Source: Nitrosomonas sp. JL21 (GTDB lineage Bacteria; Pseudomonadota; Gammaproteobacteria; Burkholderiales; Nitrosomonadaceae). From it: 64,000 nt of DNA. The position numbers were made by a program, and so were the translations under genes. Below, piece by piece: positions 54,451 through 63,534 of the stretch (its first letter is position 1; every line of letters begins with the position of its first letter). The DNA lies in assembly GCF_009833095.1 (NCBI RefSeq), contig NZ_QRCB01000011.1, positions 26,780 to 90,779 on the forward strand, given 5' to 3'. The notes beneath the pieces were generated by a model. That model ran no database searches. It had not been told where the DNA came from and worked only from the letters and a program-made list of their open reading frames with translations.

Positions 54451-55455
54451 CTATTGATTGCTTATAACAATTCTGTATTTTACTTTGCCGCTTGCCAATC
54501 TAGCCAAAGCTTCATTCACTTGATCAAATCGGTAGGCTTCAACGATCGGTTTAATTTGATGGCGCTCGGCGAAGGCTAGCATTGTTTTGATGCTAGCAGG
54601 ACTGCCAACGGGAGAGCCTGAGAGAGAGCGCTGAGCGGAGATTAATGGGAAAATGTTGATATCGAGTGGCGTCAAGGTTGCTCCGACAAAATGTAGACGA
54701 CCTTTTGGGCGTAAAGTAGCAATGAAGAGATTCCAATCGAGTTTTACATTTACAGTGGATAGAATCAAATCAAATCGATTGGCGGAATTTTTGAGGTCTG
54801 AGAGTTTGCGGGTGTCCAGTACTTCATCAGCCCCTAATTCCAGGGCTTCCGTTTTTTTATGGTCACTGGAGGTAAAAGCCGTGACGTGGCAACCCCAAGC
54901 TTTGAGGAATTGTAATGCAATGTGGCCTAAACCGCCGATACCAATGACTGCAACGCTGGCTGTCGGTGCAATATTGAACTGCAGGAGAGGATTGAACACG
55001 GTAATGCCACCACAAAAAAGAGGACCCGCACTTTGCGGGTCCATATTTTCTGGCAGTACTACCACACTGGCGGCGTTAGCTCTCACTTTTTCTGCAAAAC
55101 CGCCATAGCGGCCTACGATGGTCGCTTCAGCATTGTCACATAAATTATGATCGCCGGACATGCATGCAGAGCACGTGAGGCAATAACCTGAATGCCATCC
55201 AAGTCCGACTCGATCCCCGGGTTGTAAATGATGTACATGTGTGCCTACAGCGCTGATGATACCGATAATTTCATGGCCGGGTACAAAAGGGAATTGCGTT
55301 ATTCCCCATTCATTGTTTAACATACTCAGGTCGCTATGACAAATTCCACAATGTTCAAGATCAATTTCGACATCCTGAACATCTAACGGACCCGGATCAT
55401 ACTCAAACATCTGTAATGTGGCGCCGGCTTCTTGTGCAGCATATGCTTTGATCAT
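54451..55455 (-). CDS. zinc-dependent alcohol/aldehyde dehydrogenase (YahK/CAD-like)
   Basis: Medium-chain dehydrogenase, 334 aa. Catalytic zinc site CGICHSDL (residues 37-44), GHEIIGIIS with His-Glu, structural zinc cysteines in CLTCSACMSGDHNLCDN (about 93-109), and the NADP-binding GIGGLGHIALQFLKAWGC. The DHNLCDN/GGFAEKV pattern fits the YahK/cinnamyl-alcohol-like group that reduces aldehydes with NADPH. Convergent with the SDR gene. Confidence 0.93.
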   Translation of the reverse strand: MIKAYAAQEAGATLQMFEYDPGPLDVQDVEIDLEHCGICHSDLSMLNNEWGITQFPFVPGHEIIGIISAVGTHVHHLQPGDRVGLGWHSGYCLTCSACMSGDHNLCDNAEATIVGRYGGFAEKVRANAASVVVLPENMDPQSAGPLFCGGITVFNPLLQFNIAPTASVAVIGIGGLGHIALQFLKAWGCHVTAFTSSDHKKTEALELGADEVLDTRKLSDLKNSANRFDLILSTVNVKLDWNLFIATLRPKGRLHFVGATLTPLDINIFPLISAQRSLSGSPVGSPASIKTMLAFAERHQIKPIVEAYRFDQVNEALARLASGKVKYRIVISNQ

Positions 55456-55789
55456 GGGAGTTCCCGCAATTGAAGTAAAGGTAATGAAATCATAATAAAA
55501 AATCTGATATCAAAACATTTCTATTGATATTTTTTATTTTTGATCAATAAGAGCGAGCATACCATTATATTTCCAGTTTTTTGAAATGCGATGAGTAAGC
55601 TTATAATGAGTGTTATCCATTTGCCATTCACTCTAAATGGCGATTTAAGTGTTTCTCAAAATAATCTGCTTATTAAAGTTTTTTATCTGATTGTCGTAGC
55701 TGATCTGATCTTGATCTGTCAATTTGGTTTTATATTGAGTGCGACGCTATGCAAAATTGCTTTTTTTAGAATCAAAAAAGGAAAATTTT
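55456..55789. other. divergent control region upstream of the eps cluster
   Basis: About 334 AT-rich bases between the alcohol dehydrogenase and epsD genes, presumably holding the eps promoter. A palindrome TTGATCAA lies at 55540-55547. A 90-codon frame (55591-55863) runs across it into epsD in another frame; it lacks family resemblance. Confidence 0.4.
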
Positions 55790-56752
55790 ATGGTATTGGC
55801 AAATACTCAAATGAAGTTGATCTGTCTGGCGCTTATTTCTGTTTTAGCATTGGGTGCGTGTAATAATCATCCCAAGGAGAGAAAGTCTGGGCAAGCGCTA
55901 GTGAGTGTTGATGGGCATGAAATTACGCTACTTCAACTTAATGATGAGATAAAGCGCGCCGGAATTCGTGTGGATCAGCACGAAAATGTCAGTAAGCAAC
56001 TGCTTGAATCATTGATTGCACGCCAGTTGATTGTTGACGAAGCTGTACGAAACAAACTGGATAGAACACCCGACGTCATGCAAGCGCGAGAGCGAGCCAT
56101 TGCGCAGATTACTGCGCAGGCTTATTTACATGGGATGGCAAGTAAAATGGCTAAGCCATCTGATATCGAGATAAAAGAATATTTTGAGAAACATCCCGAG
56201 CTATTTTCAGAACGAAAACAATTCGATTTGACAATTCTGCGACTTGCCAGCAAGGATATGGATCATGAATTAAAAGCACGGATAGATGGTGCAAAATCTG
56301 TAAATGAAGTGGTGGCTTGGCTTGATAAGAAGAATATCCAGTATTCACGCAATTCCGTATCTCGCAACACTTCCGATTTGCCAGCAGAAATGGCCAAACT
56401 GCTGCAAGAAAAGGGTCAGGATCATCTTATTATTGTGAATGAGCAGGAGCACGGTTTAATTATTTCTGTGACTGCGATGAGAGATAATCCGATTTCATTT
56501 AAAACAGCAGCGCAACAGATTGAGCGATATTTAGCCAATCAAAAATATAAACAAGCCACGGATGCAGAAATTTCACGTTTGCGTTCATTAGCAAAAATCG
56601 AATATTTAAATGCTAAAGCCCCGCAAGGAGATGCAGAGAAATCGAATGCTCAATCGAGTGTATTAACCCCTGAAGCTGCCAATAATTCGAATTCGCCACA
56701 GGAACCAGTTTCTGAAGGGTTCATCGAACGTGGTATTATGGGATTAAAATAA
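55790..56752 (+). CDS. epsD: EpsD-type peptidyl-prolyl cis-trans isomerase lipoprotein
   Basis: Periplasmic lipoprotein of 320 aa from the ATG preceded by AAAGGAAAATTTT. The lipobox LALGACNN ends the signal. An SurA-like N-terminal part, GQALVSVDGHEITLLQLNDE with helices around LLESLIARQLIVDEA, is typical of the EpsD family of PPIases in exosortase-linked EPS loci; it presumably assists folding of export or sorting components. First gene of the eps run. Confidence 0.88.
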   Translation: MVLANTQMKLICLALISVLALGACNNHPKERKSGQALVSVDGHEITLLQLNDEIKRAGIRVDQHENVSKQLLESLIARQLIVDEAVRNKLDRTPDVMQARERAIAQITAQAYLHGMASKMAKPSDIEIKEYFEKHPELFSERKQFDLTILRLASKDMDHELKARIDGAKSVNEVVAWLDKKNIQYSRNSVSRNTSDLPAEMAKLLQEKGQDHLIIVNEQEHGLIISVTAMRDNPISFKTAAQQIERYLANQKYKQATDAEISRLRSLAKIEYLNAKAPQGDAEKSNAQSSVLTPEAANNSNSPQEPVSEGFIERGIMGLK

Positions 56753-56842
56753 ATTTTTTATTTTTAAGCACATATGTTTGGACATGTGTATTTAACTGAT
56801 AAGTAATATAAACTTCAAAGATTTTAGTAAAGGATGTCCGTT

Positions 56843-57646
56843 ATGAATAAAGCAAAGTTATTGATATTGATTCTCGCGGTGGTTTGGGTAAGTTGCATCG
56901 GTAATGCTGTAGCTGCAGAAACCAAAAGGAATGTACTGGGGCCGGGCGATATGATAAAAATTTTTGTTTATGGACATCCGGATTTAACCACTGAAGTGAA
57001 GATTAATGAAACAGGAAATATCACTTTTCCGCTTCTGGGTGAAATATTTATTGATGGACTGACGCCTGCTTCTGCTGAAAAAAAGATTGCCAAGTTACTT
57101 GAAAGCAAAGATATCATTCGTAGACCCCAAGTGAATATCCTGGCTTCATCTTTGCAGAGTCAAATGGTGTCTGTTCTTGGGTTGGTGCGTAATCAGGGGC
57201 GCTATCCCGTCGATGGAAAACGCAGCGTGACCGATATTCTGGCAATGGCCGGTGGAGTGATACCAGAAGGTGGTGAAGTAGTTACTCTGATTCGCTCAGA
57301 TGGTAATTCTTTCTCGAAAGAGATCATTGATATCTTAGAAATGATACGTTCCAACGATTTGAGCAGAAACGTGACCGTGAGAAGCGATGATCTGATTTAT
57401 GTCGATCGAGCACCGCGTTTTTATATCTACGGTGAAGTTCAACGAGCTGGAGTTTATAGACTGGAACGCAATATGACTGTCATCCAGGCGCTCTCAGTCG
57501 GTGGGGGATTGACGCAGCGGGGTACTGAACGTGGCTTGCGTATTCAACGCCGGGATGCTCAAGGCAATCTGCAAATTTTGAGCGTTAATCCCAGCGATTT
57601 AATTCAACCTGATGATGTAATTTATATCCGCGAAAGTCTATTCTGA
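56843..57646 (+). CDS. epsE: EpsE-type polysaccharide export protein
   Basis: Wza-like periplasmic/outer-membrane export protein, 267 aa from the second ATG (AAAGGA lies eight bases upstream). Signal peptide ending NAVAAET. Poly_export domain NVLGPGDMIKIFVYGHPDLT, VKINETGNITFPLLGEIFID, followed by SLBB-type repeats (VSVLGLVRNQGRYPV and FYIYGEVQRAGVYRL). No lipobox Cys at the cleavage site, which fits the EpsE group. Confidence 0.9.
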   Translation: MNKAKLLILILAVVWVSCIGNAVAAETKRNVLGPGDMIKIFVYGHPDLTTEVKINETGNITFPLLGEIFIDGLTPASAEKKIAKLLESKDIIRRPQVNILASSLQSQMVSVLGLVRNQGRYPVDGKRSVTDILAMAGGVIPEGGEVVTLIRSDGNSFSKEIIDILEMIRSNDLSRNVTVRSDDLIYVDRAPRFYIYGEVQRAGVYRLERNMTVIQALSVGGGLTQRGTERGLRIQRRDAQGNLQILSVNPSDLIQPDDVIYIRESLF

Positions 57647-57701
57647 TAATGCAAAGCTTGTTTCTGCATAAGGTATTTTCCATCTGAGCTAAGAGATTAC
57701 T

Positions 57702-59084
57702 ATGAATTATTCCCGGCTTCTTCTTATTTTGTTGGCTCGTCGCAATATCATTCTGATTGCATTGACATTAACCGTACTTACTACAGTAGTCGTGAGCCTG
57801 CTATTGCCGAAGAGTTATAAGTCGACTGCAACATTAGTTCTGACTTATAAAGGGGCTGATCCTGTGACAGGCATGATGTTGGCTCCACAACAAATTAGCA
57901 ATTACATGGCTACCCAGTTGGATATCATCAGGAGTACCAAAACTGCGTTAATGGTAATTGACAAGCTAAAACTTGATCAGAGTGAAATTGTGAAAACAAG
58001 TTACTTGGAAAGTAAGACCGGCCTGAGCTTGCAGGATTGGCTGGCTGGTGGACTCCTTAAGGATTTAAACATCGAAACATCGCGTGATAGCAGTGTCATT
58101 CAGATCAACTACGTAAGTACCGATGCTGAATTTGCGGCTATGGTTGCTAATGCTTTTGCTAATGCCTATCAAGAGATAAGTATCCGTCTTACAGTTGAAC
58201 CTTCGCAAAATGCAGCAACCTATTTTACGAGCCAACTGAATATTTTCCGTGACAGATTGGATGCAGCCCAAAAGAAATTATCAGCGTATCAACATGACAA
58301 AGGTATCATTGATACCGATTTTCGTCTCGACGTTGAAACACGACGATTAAACGAGCTTTCTAGTCAATTGGTCATTGCCCAAGCAGAATTGCTAGGAACT
58401 GCAGAGCAAGATGGATCTAAGCGCGGTAGTGATGCTCAAAGTCTCAGGAATGCAATGATCAGTAATCTTAAAATTAACTTGTCGCAAGCTGAGTCCAAAT
58501 TTTCGGAAATTTCCCAGAAATTGGGCCGTAATCATCCGAGTTATGCAGGGGCAAAAGCCGAAGTCGATATGTTGCGATCAGAGCTTAACAGGCATATTAA
58601 AGCAACGGCACAAGATGCTCTAAAGAAAGAAGCTGAAATTCGTGCGGCACTCGAAGAGCAAAAAGCTAAAGTTCTTACTCTGAATCGCTCTAGGGATGAA
58701 TTGCAACTTCTTACTCGCGAAGTTGAAGGAGCGCAACAAGCCTATAACGCTGCCATGCAGCGCCTGAATCAAACAACTCTAGAGGGGCAATCGAATCTAT
58801 CCAGTGTTTCGATTCTTGATACAGCAAAGATTCCAGACAAACCTGATAGTCCCAAGTTGTTGTTGAATGTAGTGCTATCTTTATTTTTGGGAACCATGCT
58901 GGGAATAGGATCCGGTTTGGTTGCAGAGATGATTGATCAACGTGTGCGTTCTCCAGAAGATCTCACGAATATCCTGCAAGCGCCTGTTCTTGGGGTAGTA
59001 AAGTGGGGAGCTTCTCCCCAGAAGGGCTTGCCATTATTTTTGCCACGTTTGATACAAAAGATCAATCTATTAGGTCAAAAATAG
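57702..59084 (+). CDS. epsF: EpsF-type chain-length determinant protein
   Basis: Wzz-family inner-membrane polysaccharide co-polymerase, 460 aa. Two membrane segments (about 15-35 and 395-420) flank a long periplasmic coiled-coil region rich in Glu/Gln/Lys (for example KIDLSQAESKFSEISQKLG-like segments and EAEIRAALEEQKAKVLTLN). The second helix is preceded by the usual Pro-rich IPDKPDSPKLL. It should set polymer length together with EpsG. Confidence 0.92.
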   Translation: MNYSRLLLILLARRNIILIALTLTVLTTVVVSLLLPKSYKSTATLVLTYKGADPVTGMMLAPQQISNYMATQLDIIRSTKTALMVIDKLKLDQSEIVKTSYLESKTGLSLQDWLAGGLLKDLNIETSRDSSVIQINYVSTDAEFAAMVANAFANAYQEISIRLTVEPSQNAATYFTSQLNIFRDRLDAAQKKLSAYQHDKGIIDTDFRLDVETRRLNELSSQLVIAQAELLGTAEQDGSKRGSDAQSLRNAMISNLKINLSQAESKFSEISQKLGRNHPSYAGAKAEVDMLRSELNRHIKATAQDALKKEAEIRAALEEQKAKVLTLNRSRDELQLLTREVEGAQQAYNAAMQRLNQTTLEGQSNLSSVSILDTAKIPDKPDSPKLLLNVVLSLFLGTMLGIGSGLVAEMIDQRVRSPEDLTNILQAPVLGVVKWGASPQKGLPLFLPRLIQKINLLGQK

Positions 59085-59094
59085 GAAAATAAAA

Positions 59095-60000
59095 ATGACT
59101 ATCTATGATTCCTCAGAAACAGATCAATTAAATAATTCAAGTGCCGTTGCCATGAATTCATCCTCTGTTCGTAAACTGAGCATAGGTCGTATTCTGCTCG
59201 ATATGGGCAAAATTACACCAGCAGAAGCGGAGCGTATATTGCGTCTGCAAAAAGAAAGCGGTCTGCGGTTTGGGGATGCGGCCCTAAAATTAGGGTTGAT
59301 AACTGAAGCCGATATTCAGCAAGTTCTGTCTCAGCAATTTGATTACCCCTATCTATTACCGGGGCAGGGAAATCATCCGCCCGAGCTGGTGGTGGCGTAT
59401 CAGCCGTTTGGGGCTCAAGTAGAAGTTTTCCGAGCAGTCCGCAGCCAATTGATGTTACGCTGGTTTACGGCTGGACATAAAGCCTTAGCCATTACAAGTT
59501 ACAATCCAAATGATGGACTAAGTCTCTTCACAGCTAATCTTGCCATCGTCTTCTCACAGCTTGGCGAGCGGACGCTTTTGATTGATGCAAATCTGCGATA
59601 TCCACAGCAACATGACATTTTTAATTTAAAAAATAAACAAGGCTTATCCGATGTATTGGCGGGCCGTGCAGATATTTTTGAAGTGATTTGCAAAATAGAT
59701 TCATTTGTTGATTTATCTGTATTACCAGCTGGTGCTCTTCCTCCCAATCCTCTGGAACTCCTTAATCGTCCTGCATTTGATGTTCTAAATGCTCAACTTG
59801 CGAATCAGTTTGATGTGATTCTTTATGATACATTAGCATTTTCAAGTGGCGTAGATGCTTTGGCTATTGCCGCGCGCACAGATGGTGCTCTGATTGTTGC
59901 GCACAAAAATCACACACGTATCAATGATATCAATGATATCAACGAACAGCTAAAATCTGCTGGTGCCGAAGTGGTAGGTTCGGTACTCATTGATTTTTAA
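59095..60000 (+). CDS. epsG: EpsG-type chain-length kinase with atypical P-loop
   Basis: Cytoplasmic partner of EpsF, 301 aa. N-terminal MshEN-like domain (27-88): LSIGRILLDMGKITPAEAER and GLITEADIQQVLSQQFDYPY. C-terminal BY-kinase/MinD-like domain (105-300) with VFRAVRSQLMLRW. The Walker A site reads SYNPNDGLSLFTANLA (135-150), lacking the GK[ST] lysine; Walker A' is LLIDANLR (Asp164, Asn166) and Walker B VILYDTLAF. ATP binding or kinase activity is therefore doubtful. No C-terminal Tyr cluster is seen. The EpsG identity rests on locus and architecture. Confidence 0.88.
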   Translation: MTIYDSSETDQLNNSSAVAMNSSSVRKLSIGRILLDMGKITPAEAERILRLQKESGLRFGDAALKLGLITEADIQQVLSQQFDYPYLLPGQGNHPPELVVAYQPFGAQVEVFRAVRSQLMLRWFTAGHKALAITSYNPNDGLSLFTANLAIVFSQLGERTLLIDANLRYPQQHDIFNLKNKQGLSDVLAGRADIFEVICKIDSFVDLSVLPAGALPPNPLELLNRPAFDVLNAQLANQFDVILYDTLAFSSGVDALAIAARTDGALIVAHKNHTRINDINDINEQLKSAGAEVVGSVLIDF

Positions 60001-60009
60001 TCCTTCTGT

Positions 60010-60897
60010 ATGCCTGCACATCAATTAGCTTACTCAAAGTCAAATTTATCAGATTGGTGGCCGGTATTGCTGGGGTTATTAGTTTTATATATCCCTACTT
60101 TTTATCATCTTGCCACAGGGTTGTGGACAGCTCAAGAGCAAGCGCACGGACCCATTATCTTATTGCTTTCATGTTGGCTTATTTATAGACGATGGCCTGA
60201 AATGATAGGCGGTAATGAAAAGATAATAATTATTAACTGGGGATGGTTGGTTTTTTTTGTGGGATTGATTTTTTACGTGATTGGCTATTCCCAGCAGATA
60301 TTGATATTAGAAATAAGCTCTTTCGTTTTAATTCTTGCCTCGATTTTATTGATCAAAAGAGGGATGAATGCATTGAAAGTCATGTGGTTTCCCCTGTTTT
60401 TCCTGTTATTTATGATTCCGCTTCCCGGGTCAATCGTTAGTTTTTTTACGATGCCGATGAAAATGGCGGTTTCTTATGCGGCGGAGAATATTTTGTTTTG
60501 GGCAGATTATCCTATTTCGAGGAATGGGGTGATTTTACAAATTGGTCAGTATCAGCTTCTTGTTGCAGATGCTTGTGCTGGATTGCAGACATTGCTTACG
60601 TTAGAAGCGTTAGGATTATTTTATTTGAACCTAGTTCATCATACGTCACTTTTTCGCAACGTATCACTCGCAATTCTTATTGTACCTATTTCATTTACCG
60701 CTAATGTTATCCGCGTTATGACGTTGACCTTAATTACTTATCATTTTGGTGATGCTGCAGGGCAAGGCTTTCTGCATGATTTCGCAGGAATGGTTCTCTT
60801 TATCAGTGCGTTGATATTAATAATTGGTGTTGATGGATTCTTGCAGTATATCGCTAAGCTAAGATCGATAAATGGTCTTCATTCAATGAATTCATAA
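60010..60897 (+). CDS. xrtB: exosortase B (XrtB/EpsH)
   Basis: Eight-helix inner-membrane transpeptidase-like protein, 295 aa, expected to cleave and anchor PEP-CTERM-type sorting signals. The catalytic residues are intact: Cys189 in VADACAGLQTLLTLEALG, Arg235 in TANVIRVMTLTL and His256 in GFLHDFAGMVLF. The ACAGLQTL form is that of the B type, as in Methylobacillus EpsH, rather than ACSGL of XrtA. No PEP-CTERM substrate gene is visible in this window. Confidence 0.92.
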   Translation: MPAHQLAYSKSNLSDWWPVLLGLLVLYIPTFYHLATGLWTAQEQAHGPIILLLSCWLIYRRWPEMIGGNEKIIIINWGWLVFFVGLIFYVIGYSQQILILEISSFVLILASILLIKRGMNALKVMWFPLFFLLFMIPLPGSIVSFFTMPMKMAVSYAAENILFWADYPISRNGVILQIGQYQLLVADACAGLQTLLTLEALGLFYLNLVHHTSLFRNVSLAILIVPISFTANVIRVMTLTLITYHFGDAAGQGFLHDFAGMVLFISALILIIGVDGFLQYIAKLRSINGLHSMNS

Positions 60898-60946
60898 TTG
60901 GTAAGCTCATTGTGTTTCATCGATGTTAAAACGCTAGGGAGAGATA

Positions 60947-61642
60947 GTGGAATCATTAAAAAAATCATTCATGACTTCGATTGTATTAGGGGTGTTGATG
61001 TTGTCATCTAGTGTTTTGACAAGAATTTTAATCCCTACCAACAAAATTGCAGATCAGCGAGATAGTATTACGCTTGAAACAGTGATTCCCCAAAAATTTG
61101 GGGATTGGCATATTGATCAATCCATCATACCGTTGCAAGTTGACACTGAAACTCAAGCTAAGCTTGATAAAATTTATAATCAAACTCTGGTAAGAACCTA
61201 TGTCAATTCTAATGGCGAGCGCATAATGCTCTCTATTGCTTATGGTGGTGATCAAAGTGATAATTTAGCAGTGCACAAACCAGAAGTGTGTTACTACGCG
61301 CAAGGCTTCGAGGTTAACAAGATTTTATCCGATGAATTGGCTACTGAATACGGAATTCTCCCGATTAGACGCTTATTAGCTACTAAGGGAAATCGCAATG
61401 AACCCATTACTTATTGGGTGACTATCGGGGACAAAGCTGTGATGCCGGGAATTGAGCAGAAGTTACAGCAATTACGTTATGGTTTAACTGGTAATGTGCC
61501 CGATGGTATGTTGGTACGAGTATCTTCTATTTCTTCCGATGAGAATACAGCATATCGCTTACAAAATAGATTTATTCAGGATTTATTATCAATGATAGAT
61601 ATTTCCAACCGTATTAGATTAATAGGGGCTTTTGAGACATGA
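60947..61642 (+). CDS. epsI: EpsI, B-type exosortase-associated protein
   Basis: Protein of 231 aa with one N-terminal membrane helix (about 8-27) and a periplasmic domain. Marks of the EpsI family: VIPQKFGDWHIDQ, IMLSIAYGGDQSDNLAVHKP, EVCYYAQGFEV. It works with the exosortase, probably in EPS processing; the mechanism is unknown. Starts with GTG 49 bases after xrtB. Its last bases ATGA contain the ATG of the 43-codon ORF. Confidence 0.92.
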   Translation: MESLKKSFMTSIVLGVLMLSSSVLTRILIPTNKIADQRDSITLETVIPQKFGDWHIDQSIIPLQVDTETQAKLDKIYNQTLVRTYVNSNGERIMLSIAYGGDQSDNLAVHKPEVCYYAQGFEVNKILSDELATEYGILPIRRLLATKGNRNEPITYWVTIGDKAVMPGIEQKLQQLRYGLTGNVPDGMLVRVSSISSDENTAYRLQNRFIQDLLSMIDISNRIRLIGAFET

Positions 61643-61770
61643 GAGGATTAATTGATAACGCTCCTCTTAAGGATGATTCTATCTGTTATATGTTTGATTT
61701 TCGATTGAACAATGGCAAAGGTTCTTATCTGGAATATTTCTATCTGCGCTTATTTGCGGCAGTAACTTAA
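61639..61770 (+). CDS. 43-codon ORF overlapping both neighbours in the eps cluster
   Basis: Reads MRGLIDNAPLKDD, then FDFRLNNGKGSYLEYFYLR and LFAAVT. Its ATG overlaps the epsI stop (ATGA) and its TAA overlaps the ATG of the next gene (TAATG), the two classic coupling geometries. It has no recognisable domain or signal peptide. It could be a small functional peptide, a translational coupler, or a shrunken remnant. No clear ribosome-binding site of its own. Confidence 0.4.
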   Translation: MRGLIDNAPLKDDSICYMFDFRLNNGKGSYLEYFYLRLFAAVT

Positions 61771-63293
61771 TGAGGGCAAAAGTGCAGAACCTGCAGATTT
61801 CCAGCAGTCCTCTTAATTCTAAAACAATTCCTGTTGCGCTCCTGCTGGTTAGTATTTTATTTCTATCCATAGTCAGTGGAGTGCTTGCTGCATTTGGAAA
61901 TGTTGTGCTTTTAATTGTCTTATTGGCATTATATGGAATTGTTTTTGTCGTTGCTGCACCCGTTGCCTGGACAGTTTGGATTATTTTCGGCGTGGTGTTC
62001 CTGGTAAGTGGTCCTAGCGCATATTTCATACGCTTTACACAGCTTCAATGGCTTACCGTTTTAGTAAGCGCTGCATTATTGCTGCCTCTGATACTTCATT
62101 TATTACGTGATAGAAAGAATGTTCTATATTCTTCAGTTTCAAAAGATCTATTGCTCCCCGCATTTTTTCTTTTAATAGTGATTTTTTCTACTCTTATAGA
62201 TCGCCCTCAGTTTGCAGATTTTGTAAATGCATCGCGTCATTATTTTCTCATGTGGCCATTAATGCTGGTTTTTATGTTTGGTCTTATTTCTGAGAAAGTG
62301 GTAGAGCGAATATGGAAGGCTCTTCTGATAGTGGCAGTTATACAATTTCCTATGGCTCTTTATCAGTATTTCTTTGTTTCTCAGAAAAGTACTCGGCTTT
62401 CTCCTTTTGATGCAGTAGTAGGGACTTTCCCCGGTAATATCTCGGGTGGCGGAGATAGTGCTGGTATGGCTATTTTGCTATTAATTGCAATTCTGATTGC
62501 TATTGCATTATGGAGAGAGAAAAAACTCCAAGGTATGTGGGCGACAGTAATAATATTAACGGGAGTGAGCACGTTAGCTTTAGCAGAAGTCAAATTGCCA
62601 GTGATGTTATTGCCTGTTGTTATTGGCTTGTATTATCGTAGAGAGATACTAAGACGACCTGTGGAATCAATAACAATTGTAATCGCTGTAATTATAATTA
62701 TGAGCGGAATACTGCTGATGTATGAAAAGCTACATTATGCAGGCGGATCTTCGAGTGCATTCAGTACCAATAGACCTCCCCTTACGGCTTATGAACATAT
62801 AAGCAGAGCACTAGACCCCGACAGTGAATCAGTACAATTAGGTCAGAAAGGACGGGTTAGTCTTGTAATAAATTGGTGGGAAATGAATGTCAAGAAAGGT
62901 GATATTCAACATAGCTTGCTAGGTTATGGCATGGGTGCAACTCATACAAGTAAAATAGGCACAGGAGAATTAGTTGATCGATTTCCTTATCAAATCAATA
63001 CAACAGCTACTGTCGTATTATTATGGGAAACAGGTATTCTCGGTCATTTAGTCTTTTTTCTTATACTATTGCTGGGTGCTAGAGCTTCAGAACAAGCTGC
63101 CCAGCATGAAGCTATACCTGATATTCATCGTATTTTGCTTAGAGTCGGTTCAGTAGGTTTGTTAGTGTTAATTCTGATGTTGCCTTATAAAAGCGTGCAT
63201 CTTTATTCTAATCCAACCCAGTTTCTTATGATGTTTATGCTGGGTTACGCGGGATATTGGACACGTTTCTTAAAAAATAATTGCCTGATGTAA
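61770..63293 (+). CDS. polysaccharide polymerase/O-antigen ligase-like membrane protein
   Basis: Integral membrane protein of 507 aa with about 12 hydrophobic segments. A large loop between helices (about 325-400, containing AYEHISRALDPDSESVQLG and LGYGMGATHTSKIGTG) is typical of Wzy/WaaL-type proteins. By position it may polymerise or ligate the exopolysaccharide made by the eps locus. Identity of the exact family is uncertain. The start is the ATG shared with the preceding ORF. Confidence 0.7.
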   Translation: MRAKVQNLQISSSPLNSKTIPVALLLVSILFLSIVSGVLAAFGNVVLLIVLLALYGIVFVVAAPVAWTVWIIFGVVFLVSGPSAYFIRFTQLQWLTVLVSAALLLPLILHLLRDRKNVLYSSVSKDLLLPAFFLLIVIFSTLIDRPQFADFVNASRHYFLMWPLMLVFMFGLISEKVVERIWKALLIVAVIQFPMALYQYFFVSQKSTRLSPFDAVVGTFPGNISGGGDSAGMAILLLIAILIAIALWREKKLQGMWATVIILTGVSTLALAEVKLPVMLLPVVIGLYYRREILRRPVESITIVIAVIIIMSGILLMYEKLHYAGGSSSAFSTNRPPLTAYEHISRALDPDSESVQLGQKGRVSLVINWWEMNVKKGDIQHSLLGYGMGATHTSKIGTGELVDRFPYQINTTATVVLLWETGILGHLVFFLILLLGARASEQAAQHEAIPDIHRILLRVGSVGLLVLILMLPYKSVHLYSNPTQFLMMFMLGYAGYWTRFLKNNCLM

Positions 63294-63385
63294 GATCGTT
63301 CACATAGCGTTGGTTTTTTCAATGCGTAAACTAAGATTGAGCAAAAAATCACAATTAAAAAAATTATTGAAAGTAACTGGAGGGA

Positions 63386-63534
63386 TGGTAATCCCCCCAA
63401 AAATTAACGAGTAAAGCAGTAGAATTTTCTATCGCAGACGAAGAGGAATTTTACTGATGAAGAAGCAGCGATTTACGGAAAGCCAGACTATGCAGATACT
63501 GAAGCAGGGTTGCCTGCTCGAAACTATTTTTTGA
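63386..63534 (+). mobile_element. IS3-family-like left-end remnant (OrfA start)
   Basis: A 25-codon frame from 63457 reads MKKQRFTESQTMQILKQG, very like the start of IS3-family OrfA transposases, preceded by about 70 bases (ATCCCCCCAAAAATTAACGA etc.) that resemble an IS left end beginning TG. It is cut off after about 20 codons where methyltransferase sequence begins. The rest of OrfA, OrfB and the right end are absent. The assignment is by eye; an overlapping frame also reads plausibly into the methyltransferase. Confidence 0.45.

Noticed and set aside
55591..55863. 90-codon frame ahead of epsD with a hydrophobic segment
   Set aside because: It overlaps the epsD start in another frame and reads the epsD signal peptide out of frame; no homology recognised.
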